A stretch of DNA of 64,000 bases from Rhodoferax sp. (GTDB taxonomy: Bacteria; Pseudomonadota; Gammaproteobacteria; Burkholderiales; Burkholderiaceae_C). Positions 43,452 through 51,652 of the stretch are shown piece by piece; positions within the stretch are counted from its first letter, which is position 1, and each line of letters opens with the position of its first letter. The notes beneath the pieces were generated by a model that worked only from the letters and a program-made list of their open reading frames with translations, did no database searches and had not been told where the DNA came from. The stretch covers positions 79,221 to 143,220 of the forward strand of contig NZ_JAURYQ010000031.1 of the NCBI RefSeq assembly GCF_030653815.1. The letters run 5' to 3'. The position numbers and the translations under genes are program-made.

Positions 43452-44257
43452 CGCCGCAGCCGCTGATCGGTTTTGGCGAGGTGCGCCATGTGCGCCAGCG
43501 GCCGGTGGCCAACGCCTTTGTCTACCCCAGCTATTTCCTCATGTTGCCCCTGCGCAGCCTGAGCAGGGCAACAGCGCCCGTGGCCGGTGCCTGGGCCATC
43601 AACCGCCCGGGGCCGGTGAGTTTTTTTGAGGTGGACCATGGCGACGGGCGCGCACCGACCCAGGGCGGGGCCGTGGCCTGGCTCGATGAATTGCTGCACA
43701 ACGCGGGCATTTTTGACGCCACCGGCGAAGCCTGGTTGCACACCTATCCGCGCGTGCTGGGTTACACCTTCAAGCCCGTGAGCTTCTGGTACTGCCACCG
43801 TGCCGCTGACGACCAGGGCGGCGCCCTGCGCGCGGTGGTGGTCGAGGTCAACAACACCTTTGGCGAACGCCACTGTTACCTGCTGGACCACCCGCGCTAT
43901 GGCGTTGAGCAACGCGCCAGCAAGGTGTTCCATGTGTCGCCGTTTTGCCAGGTGCAGGGGCACTACCGTTTTCGGTTGATGCGCACCTTTGGCCCCGGCC
44001 CCCAGCGCACCGTGGCGCGCATTGACTATTTTGATGCCGAGGAAACCGACCCCGATGCGGCCGTGCTGCTGCAAACCAGCGTCAGCGGCGCGCTGGAGCC
44101 CGTCACCCCGGCGGCGCTGCGGCGCGCGCTGTGGCGCTACCCCGCCATGACTTTTGGTGTGATGGCACGCATCCATTGGCAGGCGCTGCAGTTGTGGTTG
44201 AAAAAAGCACCGTTCTTTCGCAAACCCGCGCCGCCGCAAGCCTTCATCACCCGCTAA
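43448..44257 (+). CDS. DUF1365 family protein
   Basis: A 269-residue protein starting PLIGFGEVRHVRQRPVANAFVYPSYFLMLPL, with PRVLGYTFKPVSFWYCHR and KVFHVSPFCQVQGHYRFRL, all hallmarks of DUF1365. The family has no proven activity but is almost always next to the COG2907 flavoprotein and Cfa-like enzymes, so it probably takes part in the same lipid modification. It is translationally coupled to the flavoprotein gene. Confidence 0.88.
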   Translation: MTPQPLIGFGEVRHVRQRPVANAFVYPSYFLMLPLRSLSRATAPVAGAWAINRPGPVSFFEVDHGDGRAPTQGGAVAWLDELLHNAGIFDATGEAWLHTYPRVLGYTFKPVSFWYCHRAADDQGGALRAVVVEVNNTFGERHCYLLDHPRYGVEQRASKVFHVSPFCQVQGHYRFRLMRTFGPGPQRTVARIDYFDAEETDPDAAVLLQTSVSGALEPVTPAALRRALWRYPAMTFGVMARIHWQALQLWLKKAPFFRKPAPPQAFITR

Positions 44258-44299
44258 GCCCAATCACTTCCCGCCATTTCCCAACGCTCAGACCTGACC

Positions 44300-45568
44300 A
44301 TGAACACCGCCACTTCTGTTGCCCCCCGTTACGCCATTCCCCAGCATGCCCCCACCTCCGCCCGCGCCGGTTTGCGCCTGCTGGAGCAACTGCGCCACGG
44401 CGCGCTCACGCTGGTGCTGCCCGACGGCTCGCATCGGCGTTATGGTGAACACCCGCATCAGCACGCGCTGCCCAGTTCGCAACATCCCTGCGCGACGCTG
44501 CAGCTGCACAACTGGAAGGTGTTTGCCGCCGCGCTGAAATCGGGTGACATCGGTTTTGCCGAAAGTTTTATCGCGGGCGACTGGAGCACACCCGACCTGA
44601 CCGAGTTGCTCAAGCTGTTTGCCGCCAACCGGCAGGCCATGGAGTCGGTGATTTACGGCACCTGGGGCGGGCGCCTGCTGTACCGCATCAAACACCTGCT
44701 GCAGCACAACAGCCGCGCCAACAGTCGCAAGAACATCCATGCCCATTACGACCTGGGCAATGACTTTTACCGCCTGTGGCTCGACGAGACCATGAACTAC
44801 TCGTCGGCCTGGTTCGACGGTGATTTTTCGCAGCCGATGGCGCAGGCGCAGACCGCCAAGGTGCGCCGCGCCCTGGAAATGGCCCGGGTCAAGCCGGGTG
44901 ACCGGGTGCTGGAAATTGGTTGCGGCTGGGGCGCGCTGGCGCAGGAAGCCAGCACCGAATTCAAGGCCTCGGTGGTGGGCGTGACCCTGAGCACCGAGCA
45001 GCTGGCATTTGCACAGCGGCGTCTGCAGCGGCTGGGGGTCAGCACCGGTGCCGGTGCGACAGCCGACCTGCGCCTGCAGGACTACCGCGACATTGCGGAT
45101 GCGCCGTTTGATGCCATTTGCTCGATCGAGATGGTCGAGGCGGTGGGCCGCGCCTACTGGCCGCAGTATTTCCAGACCGTGAGCCGGTTGCTGAAACCCG
45201 GCGGTCGCGCTTGTGTGCAGAGCATCGTGATCAGCGACGCCCTGTTTGAGCGTTACGTCAACGGCACCGACTTCATCCAGCAATACATTTTTCCGGGCGG
45301 CTGCCTGCCGTGCCCGCGCGAGTTTCGCCAGCAGGCGCAGGCCGCCGGCTTGGTGGTCGAAGACGAATTTGCCTTTGGCCTGGACTACGCCGAAACCCTG
45401 CGCCGTTGGCGCGATGCCTTTCTGGCGCGCCAGGCCGAGGCGGTGGCGCTGGGCTTCGACACCCGCTTCATGCGTATCTGGGAGTTTTACCTGGCTTATT
45501 GCGAAGCGGCTTTCGAGGTCGGCAACATCGACCTGGTGCAATACACCCTGGTCAAACCCGCGCCATGA
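44300..45568 (+). CDS. cyclopropane-fatty-acyl-phospholipid synthase family methyltransferase
   Basis: A 422-residue S-adenosylmethionine-dependent enzyme acting on unsaturated phospholipid acyl chains. The catalytic domain shows NIHAHYDLGNDFYRLWLDETMNYSSAWF, motif I VLEIGCGWGALAQEA and SIEMVEAVGRAYWPQYF, followed by IFPGGCLPCPREF. It could make cyclopropane or methyl-branched/methylated furan precursors; the neighbouring flavoprotein favours the latter. Gap to DUF1365 is 42 bases; it overlaps the next gene by four. Confidence 0.9.
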   Translation: MNTATSVAPRYAIPQHAPTSARAGLRLLEQLRHGALTLVLPDGSHRRYGEHPHQHALPSSQHPCATLQLHNWKVFAAALKSGDIGFAESFIAGDWSTPDLTELLKLFAANRQAMESVIYGTWGGRLLYRIKHLLQHNSRANSRKNIHAHYDLGNDFYRLWLDETMNYSSAWFDGDFSQPMAQAQTAKVRRALEMARVKPGDRVLEIGCGWGALAQEASTEFKASVVGVTLSTEQLAFAQRRLQRLGVSTGAGATADLRLQDYRDIADAPFDAICSIEMVEAVGRAYWPQYFQTVSRLLKPGGRACVQSIVISDALFERYVNGTDFIQQYIFPGGCLPCPREFRQQAQAAGLVVEDEFAFGLDYAETLRRWRDAFLARQAEAVALGFDTRFMRIWEFYLAYCEAAFEVGNIDLVQYTLVKPAP

Positions 45569-46131
45569 AACCGCTTGTCAGACAGGCTGTCTTGACTGGT
45601 GCGGCCGGGCTTTTCAGCCTCCAGGTCTGGGCTACCAGCCTGCCCGTTGAGCTGCGCCTGGCGATGCCCGCAGCCGCGTTAGCGGGCCAGGCCAAGCTGA
45701 CTTTCTGGGGTTTTGAGGTGTACCAGGCGTCTTTGTGGGTGGCGCCGGGGTTCACGGCCAAGGCTTACGCGGACCACGGCTTTGCGCTGGAGCTGAGCTA
45801 CCTGCGCGACTTTGCAGGGGCTGACATTGCCAAGCGCTCACTGGCCGAGATGGCGCGTCAGGTGCCCATCAACGCCCACCAGGCAACGCGCTGGGGCGCG
45901 CAGATGCACGCGCTGTTTCCCGATGTCAAGGCCGGTGAGCGGCTGACCGGCATCCACCTGCCGGGTGTGGGCGCGCGCTTTGTGTTCAACGGACAGCCTT
46001 TGGGTGACATTGCCGACGCCGAATTCGCCCGACTGTTTTTTGGCATCTGGCTGTCACCGCAAACCTCGGAACCCAAGTTGCGTCTGGCCCTGTTGCAGCA
46101 GCTGGCGCCCGCCGCTGGCGCCACGCCATGA
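45565..46131 (+). CDS. chalcone isomerase-like periplasmic protein
   Basis: A 188-residue exported protein with a signal peptide (1-23, ending VWA) and a chalcone-isomerase-like fold: KLTFWGFEVYQASLWVAPGF, LELSYLRDFAGADIAKRSLAEM and a C-terminal FARLFFGIWLSPQTSEPKLRLALL. Bacterial members are thought to bind fatty acids or small hydrophobic molecules rather than chalcones. It sits inside the lipid block, overlapping genes on both sides by four bases. Confidence 0.82.
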   Translation: MKPLVRQAVLTGAAGLFSLQVWATSLPVELRLAMPAAALAGQAKLTFWGFEVYQASLWVAPGFTAKAYADHGFALELSYLRDFAGADIAKRSLAEMARQVPINAHQATRWGAQMHALFPDVKAGERLTGIHLPGVGARFVFNGQPLGDIADAEFARLFFGIWLSPQTSEPKLRLALLQQLAPAAGATP

Positions 46132-47432
46132 CTGACGGGGCCGCCTTTGGCACGCGGGATGGCTGGCGCTATGGCCTGCTGGGCTTGCCGCTGGCGTTTT
46201 GCGCCCTGCCGCTGTATGTGCTGATGCCCAATTTGTATGCGCGCGAGTGGGGCGTGTCCCTGGCGGCGCTGGGCGCCGTGCTGCTGGCCGCGCGCCTGCT
46301 CGATGCCGTGTTGGACCCGTGGCTGGGCCGGGTCTGTGACCGCTTGTTTGCCCGTTCCATCCGCGCCGTGCTGGCGTTTGGCGCGGCGGCAGCGGTGCTG
46401 CTCGGGTTGGGCTTTTCCGCCATTTTTTTGCCGCCGGTGCAAGAGCCTGCTGCCTTGCTGGCGTGGGCCGGTGGCTGGCTGGTGCTCACTTACCTGGCCT
46501 ACAGTGCTCTGGCGGTGGCGCACCAGTCCTGGGGTGCCATGCTGGGCGGTGACGCGCTGCAGCGCAGCCGCGTGGTGGCCTGGCGCGAGGGGCTGGGGCT
46601 GGTCGGTGTGGTGTTGGCCTCGGTCACTTCCACGCTGCTGGGTGTGCCGGTGATGCTGGCTTTGTTGTGGTTGATGCTGGTCTTGGGCTGGTGGGCCTGG
46701 TCGCGCGCGCCCAGGCCGGCGCGCGCAACGTCTGGCAGTCTGGCTGGGCCGTCTGACCCGCACTCCAGGGCTCCAGTGAGTTTGTGGCGCCCCTTGCAGC
46801 AGCCAGCTTTTCGGCGCTTGCTGGCGGTGTTCATGGTCAACGGCATTGCCAGTGCGATTCCGGCCACGCTGGTGCTGTTTTTTGTGCAGGATCGCCTGCA
46901 AGGCTCCGAGGCACTGCAGTCGGCGGCCCTGGGGCTGTACTTTGTCTGTGCCGCCGCGTCGATGCCGCTCTGGCTGCGCGCCGTGGTCCGGTTTGGGCTG
47001 GCGCGCAGTTGGGCTTTGGGCATGGGGCTGTCGGTGCTGGTGTTCTTGTGGGCCAGCCAATTGGGTGCTGGTGATGGCGCGTTGTTCTTGATGGTGTGCG
47101 CCCTGTCAGGTGCGGCGTTGGGCAGTGATCTGGCTCTGCCGGGGGCCATGCTGGCGGGCTTGATCGATGACGCGGGCGACCGTGGCCGCGCCGACGGCGC
47201 TTATTTTGGCTGGTGGAACTTTGCCACCAAACTGAACCTGGCGCTGGCGGCCGGGCTGGCGCTGCCGCTGCTGGGCTGGCTCGGTTACGCCCCCGGGGCG
47301 CGAGATGCACAAGCGCTGCAGGTGCTCACCGTGGCCTATTGCCTGCTGCCCTGCGGGCTCAAGACCGGGGCAGCACTGCTGCTCTATTTTTCTTTCATCC
47401 AACAACCTGCGGCCAAGCCGCTCACACCATGA
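46128..47432 (+). CDS. MFS transporter, GPH/MelB-like
   Basis: A 434-residue membrane protein with about 12 helices. The DAVLDPWLGRVCDRLFARS segment after helix 2 is the cation-symporter (GPH) type loop, and the central cytosolic loop is polar. Homologues of this type occur in RpoE-ChrR regulated lipid clusters, but their substrate is unknown; a lipid-related export role is possible. Four-base overlaps join it to both neighbours. Confidence 0.82.
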   Translation: MTDGAAFGTRDGWRYGLLGLPLAFCALPLYVLMPNLYAREWGVSLAALGAVLLAARLLDAVLDPWLGRVCDRLFARSIRAVLAFGAAAAVLLGLGFSAIFLPPVQEPAALLAWAGGWLVLTYLAYSALAVAHQSWGAMLGGDALQRSRVVAWREGLGLVGVVLASVTSTLLGVPVMLALLWLMLVLGWWAWSRAPRPARATSGSLAGPSDPHSRAPVSLWRPLQQPAFRRLLAVFMVNGIASAIPATLVLFFVQDRLQGSEALQSAALGLYFVCAAASMPLWLRAVVRFGLARSWALGMGLSVLVFLWASQLGAGDGALFLMVCALSGAALGSDLALPGAMLAGLIDDAGDRGRADGAYFGWWNFATKLNLALAAGLALPLLGWLGYAPGARDAQALQVLTVAYCLLPCGLKTGAALLLYFSFIQQPAAKPLTP

Positions 47433-47965
47433 AACGACGTTTATTGATCCTCACGGCGGCGATCTCTTCGGCGCTGGCCATGAGTGGTTGCAGCACACCC
47501 AAAGTGAGCGATTATGCTGCCCAAAAACCGGTGCTGGAGCTGCGTGACTACTTCAACGGCACGCTCGATGCCTACGGTATTTTTACTGACCGCTCCGGTC
47601 AGGTGGTCAAGCGTTTCACCGTGGTCATGGAATGCAGTTGGCAAGGGGACCAGGGCGTGCTCGATGAACTTTTCAGCTATTCGGATGGCTCCACGCAGCG
47701 CCGTGTCTGGCGCCTGCAACGCCTGGCCGACGGCCGCTTCACCGGGCAGGCCGACGACGTGGTGGGTACGGCGCAAGGCCAGCAAAGCGGCAACGCCTTT
47801 CACTGGACCTACACGCTGGCGCTGCCGGTGGATGGCCGCGTCATCGAGGTGCAGTTTGACGACTGGATGTACCTGATGAGCGACAAGGTGATGCTCAACA
47901 AGGCCGCCATGCGCAAGTGGGGTGTGAGTCTGGGCGAAGTCACCCTGTCGTTTGTCAAACGTTAA
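47429..47965 (+). CDS. DUF3833 lipoprotein
   Basis: A 178-residue protein with a lipoprotein signal (ALAMSGCST, lipidated Cys21). The rest is beta-rich and fits DUF3833: LRDYFNGTLDAYGIFTDRSGQVVKRF and DDWMYLMSDKVMLNKAAMRKWGV. Function is not established. It lies in the lipid block and is probably attached to the outer or inner membrane facing the periplasm. Confidence 0.87.
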   Translation: MKRRLLILTAAISSALAMSGCSTPKVSDYAAQKPVLELRDYFNGTLDAYGIFTDRSGQVVKRFTVVMECSWQGDQGVLDELFSYSDGSTQRRVWRLQRLADGRFTGQADDVVGTAQGQQSGNAFHWTYTLALPVDGRVIEVQFDDWMYLMSDKVMLNKAAMRKWGVSLGEVTLSFVKR

Positions 47966-47977
47966 GCACGGCAGCGC

Positions 47978-48757
47978 ATGGCACTTAACGCGCGCATGAC
48001 GGACTGGACCGGTCGGCGGGTCTGGCTGGTCGGCGCTTCCAGCGGCATCGGGCGCGCCACGGCGCAGGCCTTGCACGCGCAGGGCGCTCAAGTCATCGTG
48101 TCGGCCCGCGATGCGGCGGCGCTGGACGACTTTGCCAGCCAGCATGCCGGCGCCCAAGCTGTGCCGCTGGACGTGACCGACGCGCCGGCCGTGAAGCGCG
48201 CGGCGCAGGCGCTGTTGACCCAAGGCCCGCTCGATGCTGTGGTCTACTGCGCCGGCCACTACCGCGCCATGACGGCAGTCCGGCTCGATCTGCCCGACCT
48301 GCTGCGCCACAACCAGGTCAATTACCTCGGTGCCCTTCATCTGCTGGACGCCGTGCTGCCCGGGCTGCTGGCCCAGCCGCAAGACCGTCGCGGCCATATC
48401 AGCCTGATGGCCAGCGTGGCGGGTTACCGCGGTCTGCCCAACAGCCTGGCCTACGGGCCCACCAAGGCGGCCCTCATCAACCTCGCCGAGACGCTGTACC
48501 TCGACCTGCACGCCCAAGGGGTGGGTGTGTCGTTGGTCAACCCGGGTTTTGTCGAAACGCCACTCACCGCGCAAAACAGCTTCAAAATGCCGGCACTGAT
48601 CAGCCCGGCGCAGGCGGCCCAGGCCATTCTCAAGGGCTGGGCACGCGGCCAGTTCGAGATCCATTTCCCAAAGCGCTTCACCTTCTGGTTGAAAATGCTG
48701 CGCTGCCTGCCTTACCCCGTCTATTTCGCCCTGACCCGGCGCCTGAAATCGCACTGA
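47978..48757 (+). CDS. short-chain dehydrogenase/reductase
   Basis: A 259-residue NAD(P)-dependent SDR with the cofactor motif VGASSGIGRATAQAL (about 18-32), a YCAG segment, catalytic Ser in LMASVAGYRG and the YGPTK motif. The C-terminal hydrophobic region (FTFWLKMLRCLPYPVYFALTRRL) suggests membrane association. In this operon it could reduce or oxidise a modified acyl chain or its degradation product. Confidence 0.9.
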   Translation: MALNARMTDWTGRRVWLVGASSGIGRATAQALHAQGAQVIVSARDAAALDDFASQHAGAQAVPLDVTDAPAVKRAAQALLTQGPLDAVVYCAGHYRAMTAVRLDLPDLLRHNQVNYLGALHLLDAVLPGLLAQPQDRRGHISLMASVAGYRGLPNSLAYGPTKAALINLAETLYLDLHAQGVGVSLVNPGFVETPLTAQNSFKMPALISPAQAAQAILKGWARGQFEIHFPKRFTFWLKMLRCLPYPVYFALTRRLKSH

Positions 48758-48765
48758 CTGCTGCC

Positions 48766-49194
48766 ATGAAACCTGCTGTTGACGCCATCGTGCACGCCTT
48801 CGAGACCCTGGACCCCGAGCACATCGACACGCTTGAAGCCCTGTACGCGCCCAACGCCCGCTTCAAGGACCCGTTCAACGACGTGCGCGGCTGGCCCGCC
48901 ATTGCCGCCATTTTTCGGCATATGGACGTGAGCCTGGTGCAGCCACGCTTTGTCATCACCGAACGTATCGTTGACGGTCGGCAATGTTTTCTGACCTGGG
49001 AATTCCACTTTGCCTTCAAGCGCTTTGCGCCGGGCCAGCCGCAGTGCATTTTGGGCGGCTCGCACCTGGTGCTGGACGAGGGGGGACGTATCACCCTGCA
49101 CCGCGACTACTGGGACGCTGCCGAAGAGCTGTACGAAAAGCTGCCGCTGGTGGGCAGCCTGATGCGCTGGCTGAAGCGGCGCGCCAACAGCTGA
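48766..49194 (+). CDS. NTF2-like (SnoaL-type) protein
   Basis: A 142-residue protein of the cystatin-like NTF2 fold (FETLDPEHIDTLEALYAPNARFKDPFNDVRGWPAIAAIFRHM and a C-terminal HRDYWDAAEELYEKLP strand). Such domains bind small hydrophobic ligands or isomerise them. It is the last gene of the lipid block, eight bases after the SDR, and is followed by a large inverted repeat. Confidence 0.82.
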   Translation: MKPAVDAIVHAFETLDPEHIDTLEALYAPNARFKDPFNDVRGWPAIAAIFRHMDVSLVQPRFVITERIVDGRQCFLTWEFHFAFKRFAPGQPQCILGGSHLVLDEGGRITLHRDYWDAAEELYEKLPLVGSLMRWLKRRANS

Positions 49195-49228
49195 GCAGGG
49201 CAAGTGGCTCTGGTCAAGGCTGCTGATG

Positions 49229-49317
49229 AAACAGCCGGGCGATGCGCTTTGCTGTGTGTCCCCCGCCCGCTGCGCGGTCTCCTCCTGACCTCCGCAAAGC
49301 GCATCACCCGACTGTTT
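49229..49317. repeat. long inverted repeat after the lipid block
   Basis: Two 24-base arms (49229-49252 and 49294-49317) are complementary at 22 of 24 positions around a 41-base loop, and TTTT follows. The arms contain GATGCGCTTTGC and its complement. It could act as a strong terminator, a structured RNA end, or the remains of a small mobile element. Confidence 0.65.
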
Positions 49318-49366
49318 TGATCAGTCGGCTTAAACTGGGCGCACCTTCACTTTGCACTTTGGTCCC

Positions 49367-50749
49367 ATGCTCCAGCCCGACCCTGCCCGTGCGGCCGAAT
49401 CAGCACCGCCGTCACGCTCCACAGAAGCCATCCGCGCCCTGTTCAGCCAGCACGGCGTGCGCGACGTGGAGTGCATCTTTCCTGACATTTCAGGTTACCC
49501 GCGCGGCAAGCTGATGCCCGCCGAGCGTTTTCTGGCCGGTGAGGAATTGCGCATTTGCCAGGCCATCCCGATGCAGGCGGTCACAGGGGACTACTCCTAC
49601 AACCCGGTCTTTCCTGATTCTGACCCCGACGTGCGCTTGCTGCCCGATTACGCCACGGTGGCGCTCGCGCCCTGGGCCAACGTGCCGCGCGCGGTGGCGA
49701 TCCATGACTGCCTGGAGCTGGACGGCAGCTTGTGCCAATTTGCCCCGCGCAGCACCTTGAAAGGCGTGCTGGCCCGGTACGCGGCGCTGGGCTTGCGGCC
49801 GGTGGTGGCGCCCGAGATCGAGTTCTATTTGACCGCACCCAACGCCGACCCGGCGCAGCCTTTGCAGGCACCCGTGGTGCGGGGTGGCCGCGCCGAAGTG
49901 GGGCAAAGCGCGTTCAGCCTCAACATGCTCAACGAGCTGGCGCCGTTCTGGAACGAATTGCGCGACGCTTGCCGCACGCTGGGCATTGCCACCGACACCT
50001 GGATCCACGAGGTGGGCGCGACGCAGTACGAGGTCAACCTGCTGCACGGCGACGTCATGGCCGTGGCCGATCAGGCCTTTTTGTTCAAGTACGCTGCGCG
50101 TGAGATTGCGCTGAAGCACGGCCTCAACGCTGTCTTCATGGCCAAACCCATTGCGGGCAGCGCCGGCAACTCCATGCACTTGCACATCAGTGTGATCGAC
50201 ACCGAGGGCAACAACGTGTTCAGCCTGGCCGACGGCAGCGAGAGTCCGCACCTGGGCCATTTCATTGCAGGGCTGCAAACTTTTTTGCCTGAGCTGATGC
50301 TGATGCTCGCGCCGAACGTCAACTCGTACCGGCGCTATGTGGCGGGCAGCCAGGCGCCAGTGAACCTGCAATGGGGTTATGACAACCGCACCACCGGGCT
50401 GCGCATCCCGGCCAGCGGGCCGAGCGCACGCCGGGTTGAGAACCGGCTGGCCGGCGCCGATGCCAATCCCTACCTGGCCATGGCGGCCTCGCTGGCGGCC
50501 GGGCTTGAGGGCTTGCAAGCGCAGCTGGCCTCCTCGGAGCCGTTGGCGGGCAACGGCTATGACTCAGCCCACAGCCTGCCGCGCAGCATGGAGGAATCTG
50601 TGCAAGCCATGCAACACAGCGCATTTGCGCGGACGCAGTTTGGCGACCCATTTGTCACAGGCTATTGCGCGGTCAAGGCACTCGAATGGGCGAGTTTTCA
50701 GCGCGAAATCAGCGCCTGGGAGCGGCGCTTTTTGCTGCCGCAGGTGTAG
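49367..50749 (+). CDS. glutamine synthetase family protein (gamma-glutamylpolyamine synthetase type)
   Basis: A 460-residue GS-fold enzyme with the N-terminal beta-grasp segment VRDVECIFPDISGYPRGKLMP, the metal site VAPEIEFYL, GSAGNSMHLHISV and the C-terminal NRTTGLRIPASGPSARRVENRLAGADANPYLAMAA. The RIP-S-ARRVE pattern and RG-K-MP start are typical of PuuA-like synthetases that glutamylate amines rather than ammonia, but biochemical specificity cannot be read from sequence. The ATG at 49367 is used. Confidence 0.85.
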   Translation: MLQPDPARAAESAPPSRSTEAIRALFSQHGVRDVECIFPDISGYPRGKLMPAERFLAGEELRICQAIPMQAVTGDYSYNPVFPDSDPDVRLLPDYATVALAPWANVPRAVAIHDCLELDGSLCQFAPRSTLKGVLARYAALGLRPVVAPEIEFYLTAPNADPAQPLQAPVVRGGRAEVGQSAFSLNMLNELAPFWNELRDACRTLGIATDTWIHEVGATQYEVNLLHGDVMAVADQAFLFKYAAREIALKHGLNAVFMAKPIAGSAGNSMHLHISVIDTEGNNVFSLADGSESPHLGHFIAGLQTFLPELMLMLAPNVNSYRRYVAGSQAPVNLQWGYDNRTTGLRIPASGPSARRVENRLAGADANPYLAMAASLAAGLEGLQAQLASSEPLAGNGYDSAHSLPRSMEESVQAMQHSAFARTQFGDPFVTGYCAVKALEWASFQREISAWERRFLLPQV

Positions 50750-50760
50750 TTGCGGTTCTT

Positions 50761-50777
50761 TTGATAGCGACTATCAA
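50761..50777. promoter_or_regulatory. 17-base palindrome upstream of the rubrerythrin gene
   Basis: TTGATAGCGACTATCAA is a perfect inverted repeat with a three-base centre, starting 11 bases after the previous stop. It could be a weak hairpin or operator; the spacing fits neither FNR nor the standard OxyR site. Confidence 0.35.
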
Positions 50778-50833
50778 TCAATTAGCGAATGCCAATTGGT
50801 TTAATTAATAGATTGGGGCTAACATTCCTCCTG

Positions 50834-50858
50834 TGCTGATCGAAACCGTCTATCAGCA
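50834..50858. promoter_or_regulatory. LysR-type T-N11-A dyad before rubrerythrin
   Basis: Perfect seven-base arms TGCTGAT and ATCAGCA are separated by 11 bases, giving the T-N11-A geometry of LysR-type regulators such as OxyR. It lies 28 bases before the start codon, overlapping the expected transcript leader, so repression or autoregulated activation are both possible. Confidence 0.4.
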
Positions 50859-50885
50859 AATTGTTTCAAACCTCAGGAGTTCATC

Positions 50886-51368
50886 ATGACTGCAACGATC
50901 CGCCCCGAAATCAAGACCATGGCCAACCTCGAAGCTGCCTTTGCCGGCGAATCCATGGCCCACATCAAGTACCGCTACTTTGCCAAGCTGGCCCGCGAAA
51001 TGGGCGACGAAGACACGGCCCGCACCTTTGAAGCAACGGCCGATCAGGAAGTGATGCACGCCTTTGGCCACCTCGACCTGCTTTACCCCAAAGCCAGCAT
51101 GACCCCGGCCAAGGCCTTGCAGATTGCGATTGACGGCGAAACCTATGAGTACACCGAGATGTACCCCGGTTTCCGTGCCACCGCCGAGGCCGAGGGCCAA
51201 GCTGCGGCCATCGCCGAGATGGACGAGCAGATCGAAGAAAGCAAGGTGCACGCGGCCCAGTTCAAGGCCACTCTGGAAAAAGCACAAAAGCGCTTTGCCG
51301 CACTGGCCAAGGTGGAAGAGCGCCACGCCAAGCACTACCAGGCCCAACTGGCCAAAGTGAGCGCCTGA
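50886..51368 (+). CDS. rubrerythrin (diiron domain only)
   Basis: A 160-residue ferritin-like diiron protein that reduces hydrogen peroxide. Iron ligands are in [31 protein letters not shown] and EERHAKHY. It lacks the C-terminal rubredoxin domain of classic rubrerythrin; the separate rubredoxin gene 46 bases downstream can supply that function. A CAGGAG site precedes the ATG. Confidence 0.92.
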   Translation: MTATIRPEIKTMANLEAAFAGESMAHIKYRYFAKLAREMGDEDTARTFEATADQEVMHAFGHLDLLYPKASMTPAKALQIAIDGETYEYTEMYPGFRATAEAEGQAAAIAEMDEQIEESKVHAAQFKATLEKAQKRFAALAKVEERHAKHYQAQLAKVSA

Positions 51369-51414
51369 GTCCGCACCCACCCTTTACCCAACTCAATTTA
51401 AACTGGAAAACACC

Positions 51415-51579
51415 ATGAAATCATATATGTGCATCGTTTGCGGCTTTGTCTATGACGAGGCCGCCGGCCACCCCGAAGACGGCATTGCCCCCGGCACCCA
51501 ATGGGCCGACGTGCCCGAAGACTGGGCCTGCCCGGACTGCGGCGTCGCCAAGGCCGACTTCGAAATGGTTGAAATCTGA
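51415..51579 (+). CDS. rubredoxin (54 aa)
   Basis: A small iron protein that carries single electrons. The 54-residue product has both knuckles, [13 protein letters not shown] (Cys6, Cys9) and [12 protein letters not shown] (Cys39, Cys42), with the conserved [17 protein letters not shown] between them. It stands between rubrerythrin and a rubredoxin reductase gene, so electrons probably pass NAD(P)H to reductase to rubredoxin to rubrerythrin to peroxide. Confidence 0.96.
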   Translation: MKSYMCIVCGFVYDEAAGHPEDGIAPGTQWADVPEDWACPDCGVAKADFEMVEI

Positions 51580-51587
51580 GACATTGC

Positions 51588-51611
51588 GGGACAGATCTTT
51601 AGCTCTGTCCC
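51588..51611 (+). terminator. hairpin between rubredoxin and its reductase
   Basis: An eight-base-pair inverted repeat (GGGACAGA/TCTGTCCC) with an eight-base loop starts nine bases after the rubredoxin stop. There is no strong T run, so it may weaken rather than stop transcription into the reductase gene, or protect the upstream mRNA. Confidence 0.45.
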
Positions 51612-51652
51612 CAACACTTTAAGTTTTTAAGCTTGCGATTGACGAGAACACC

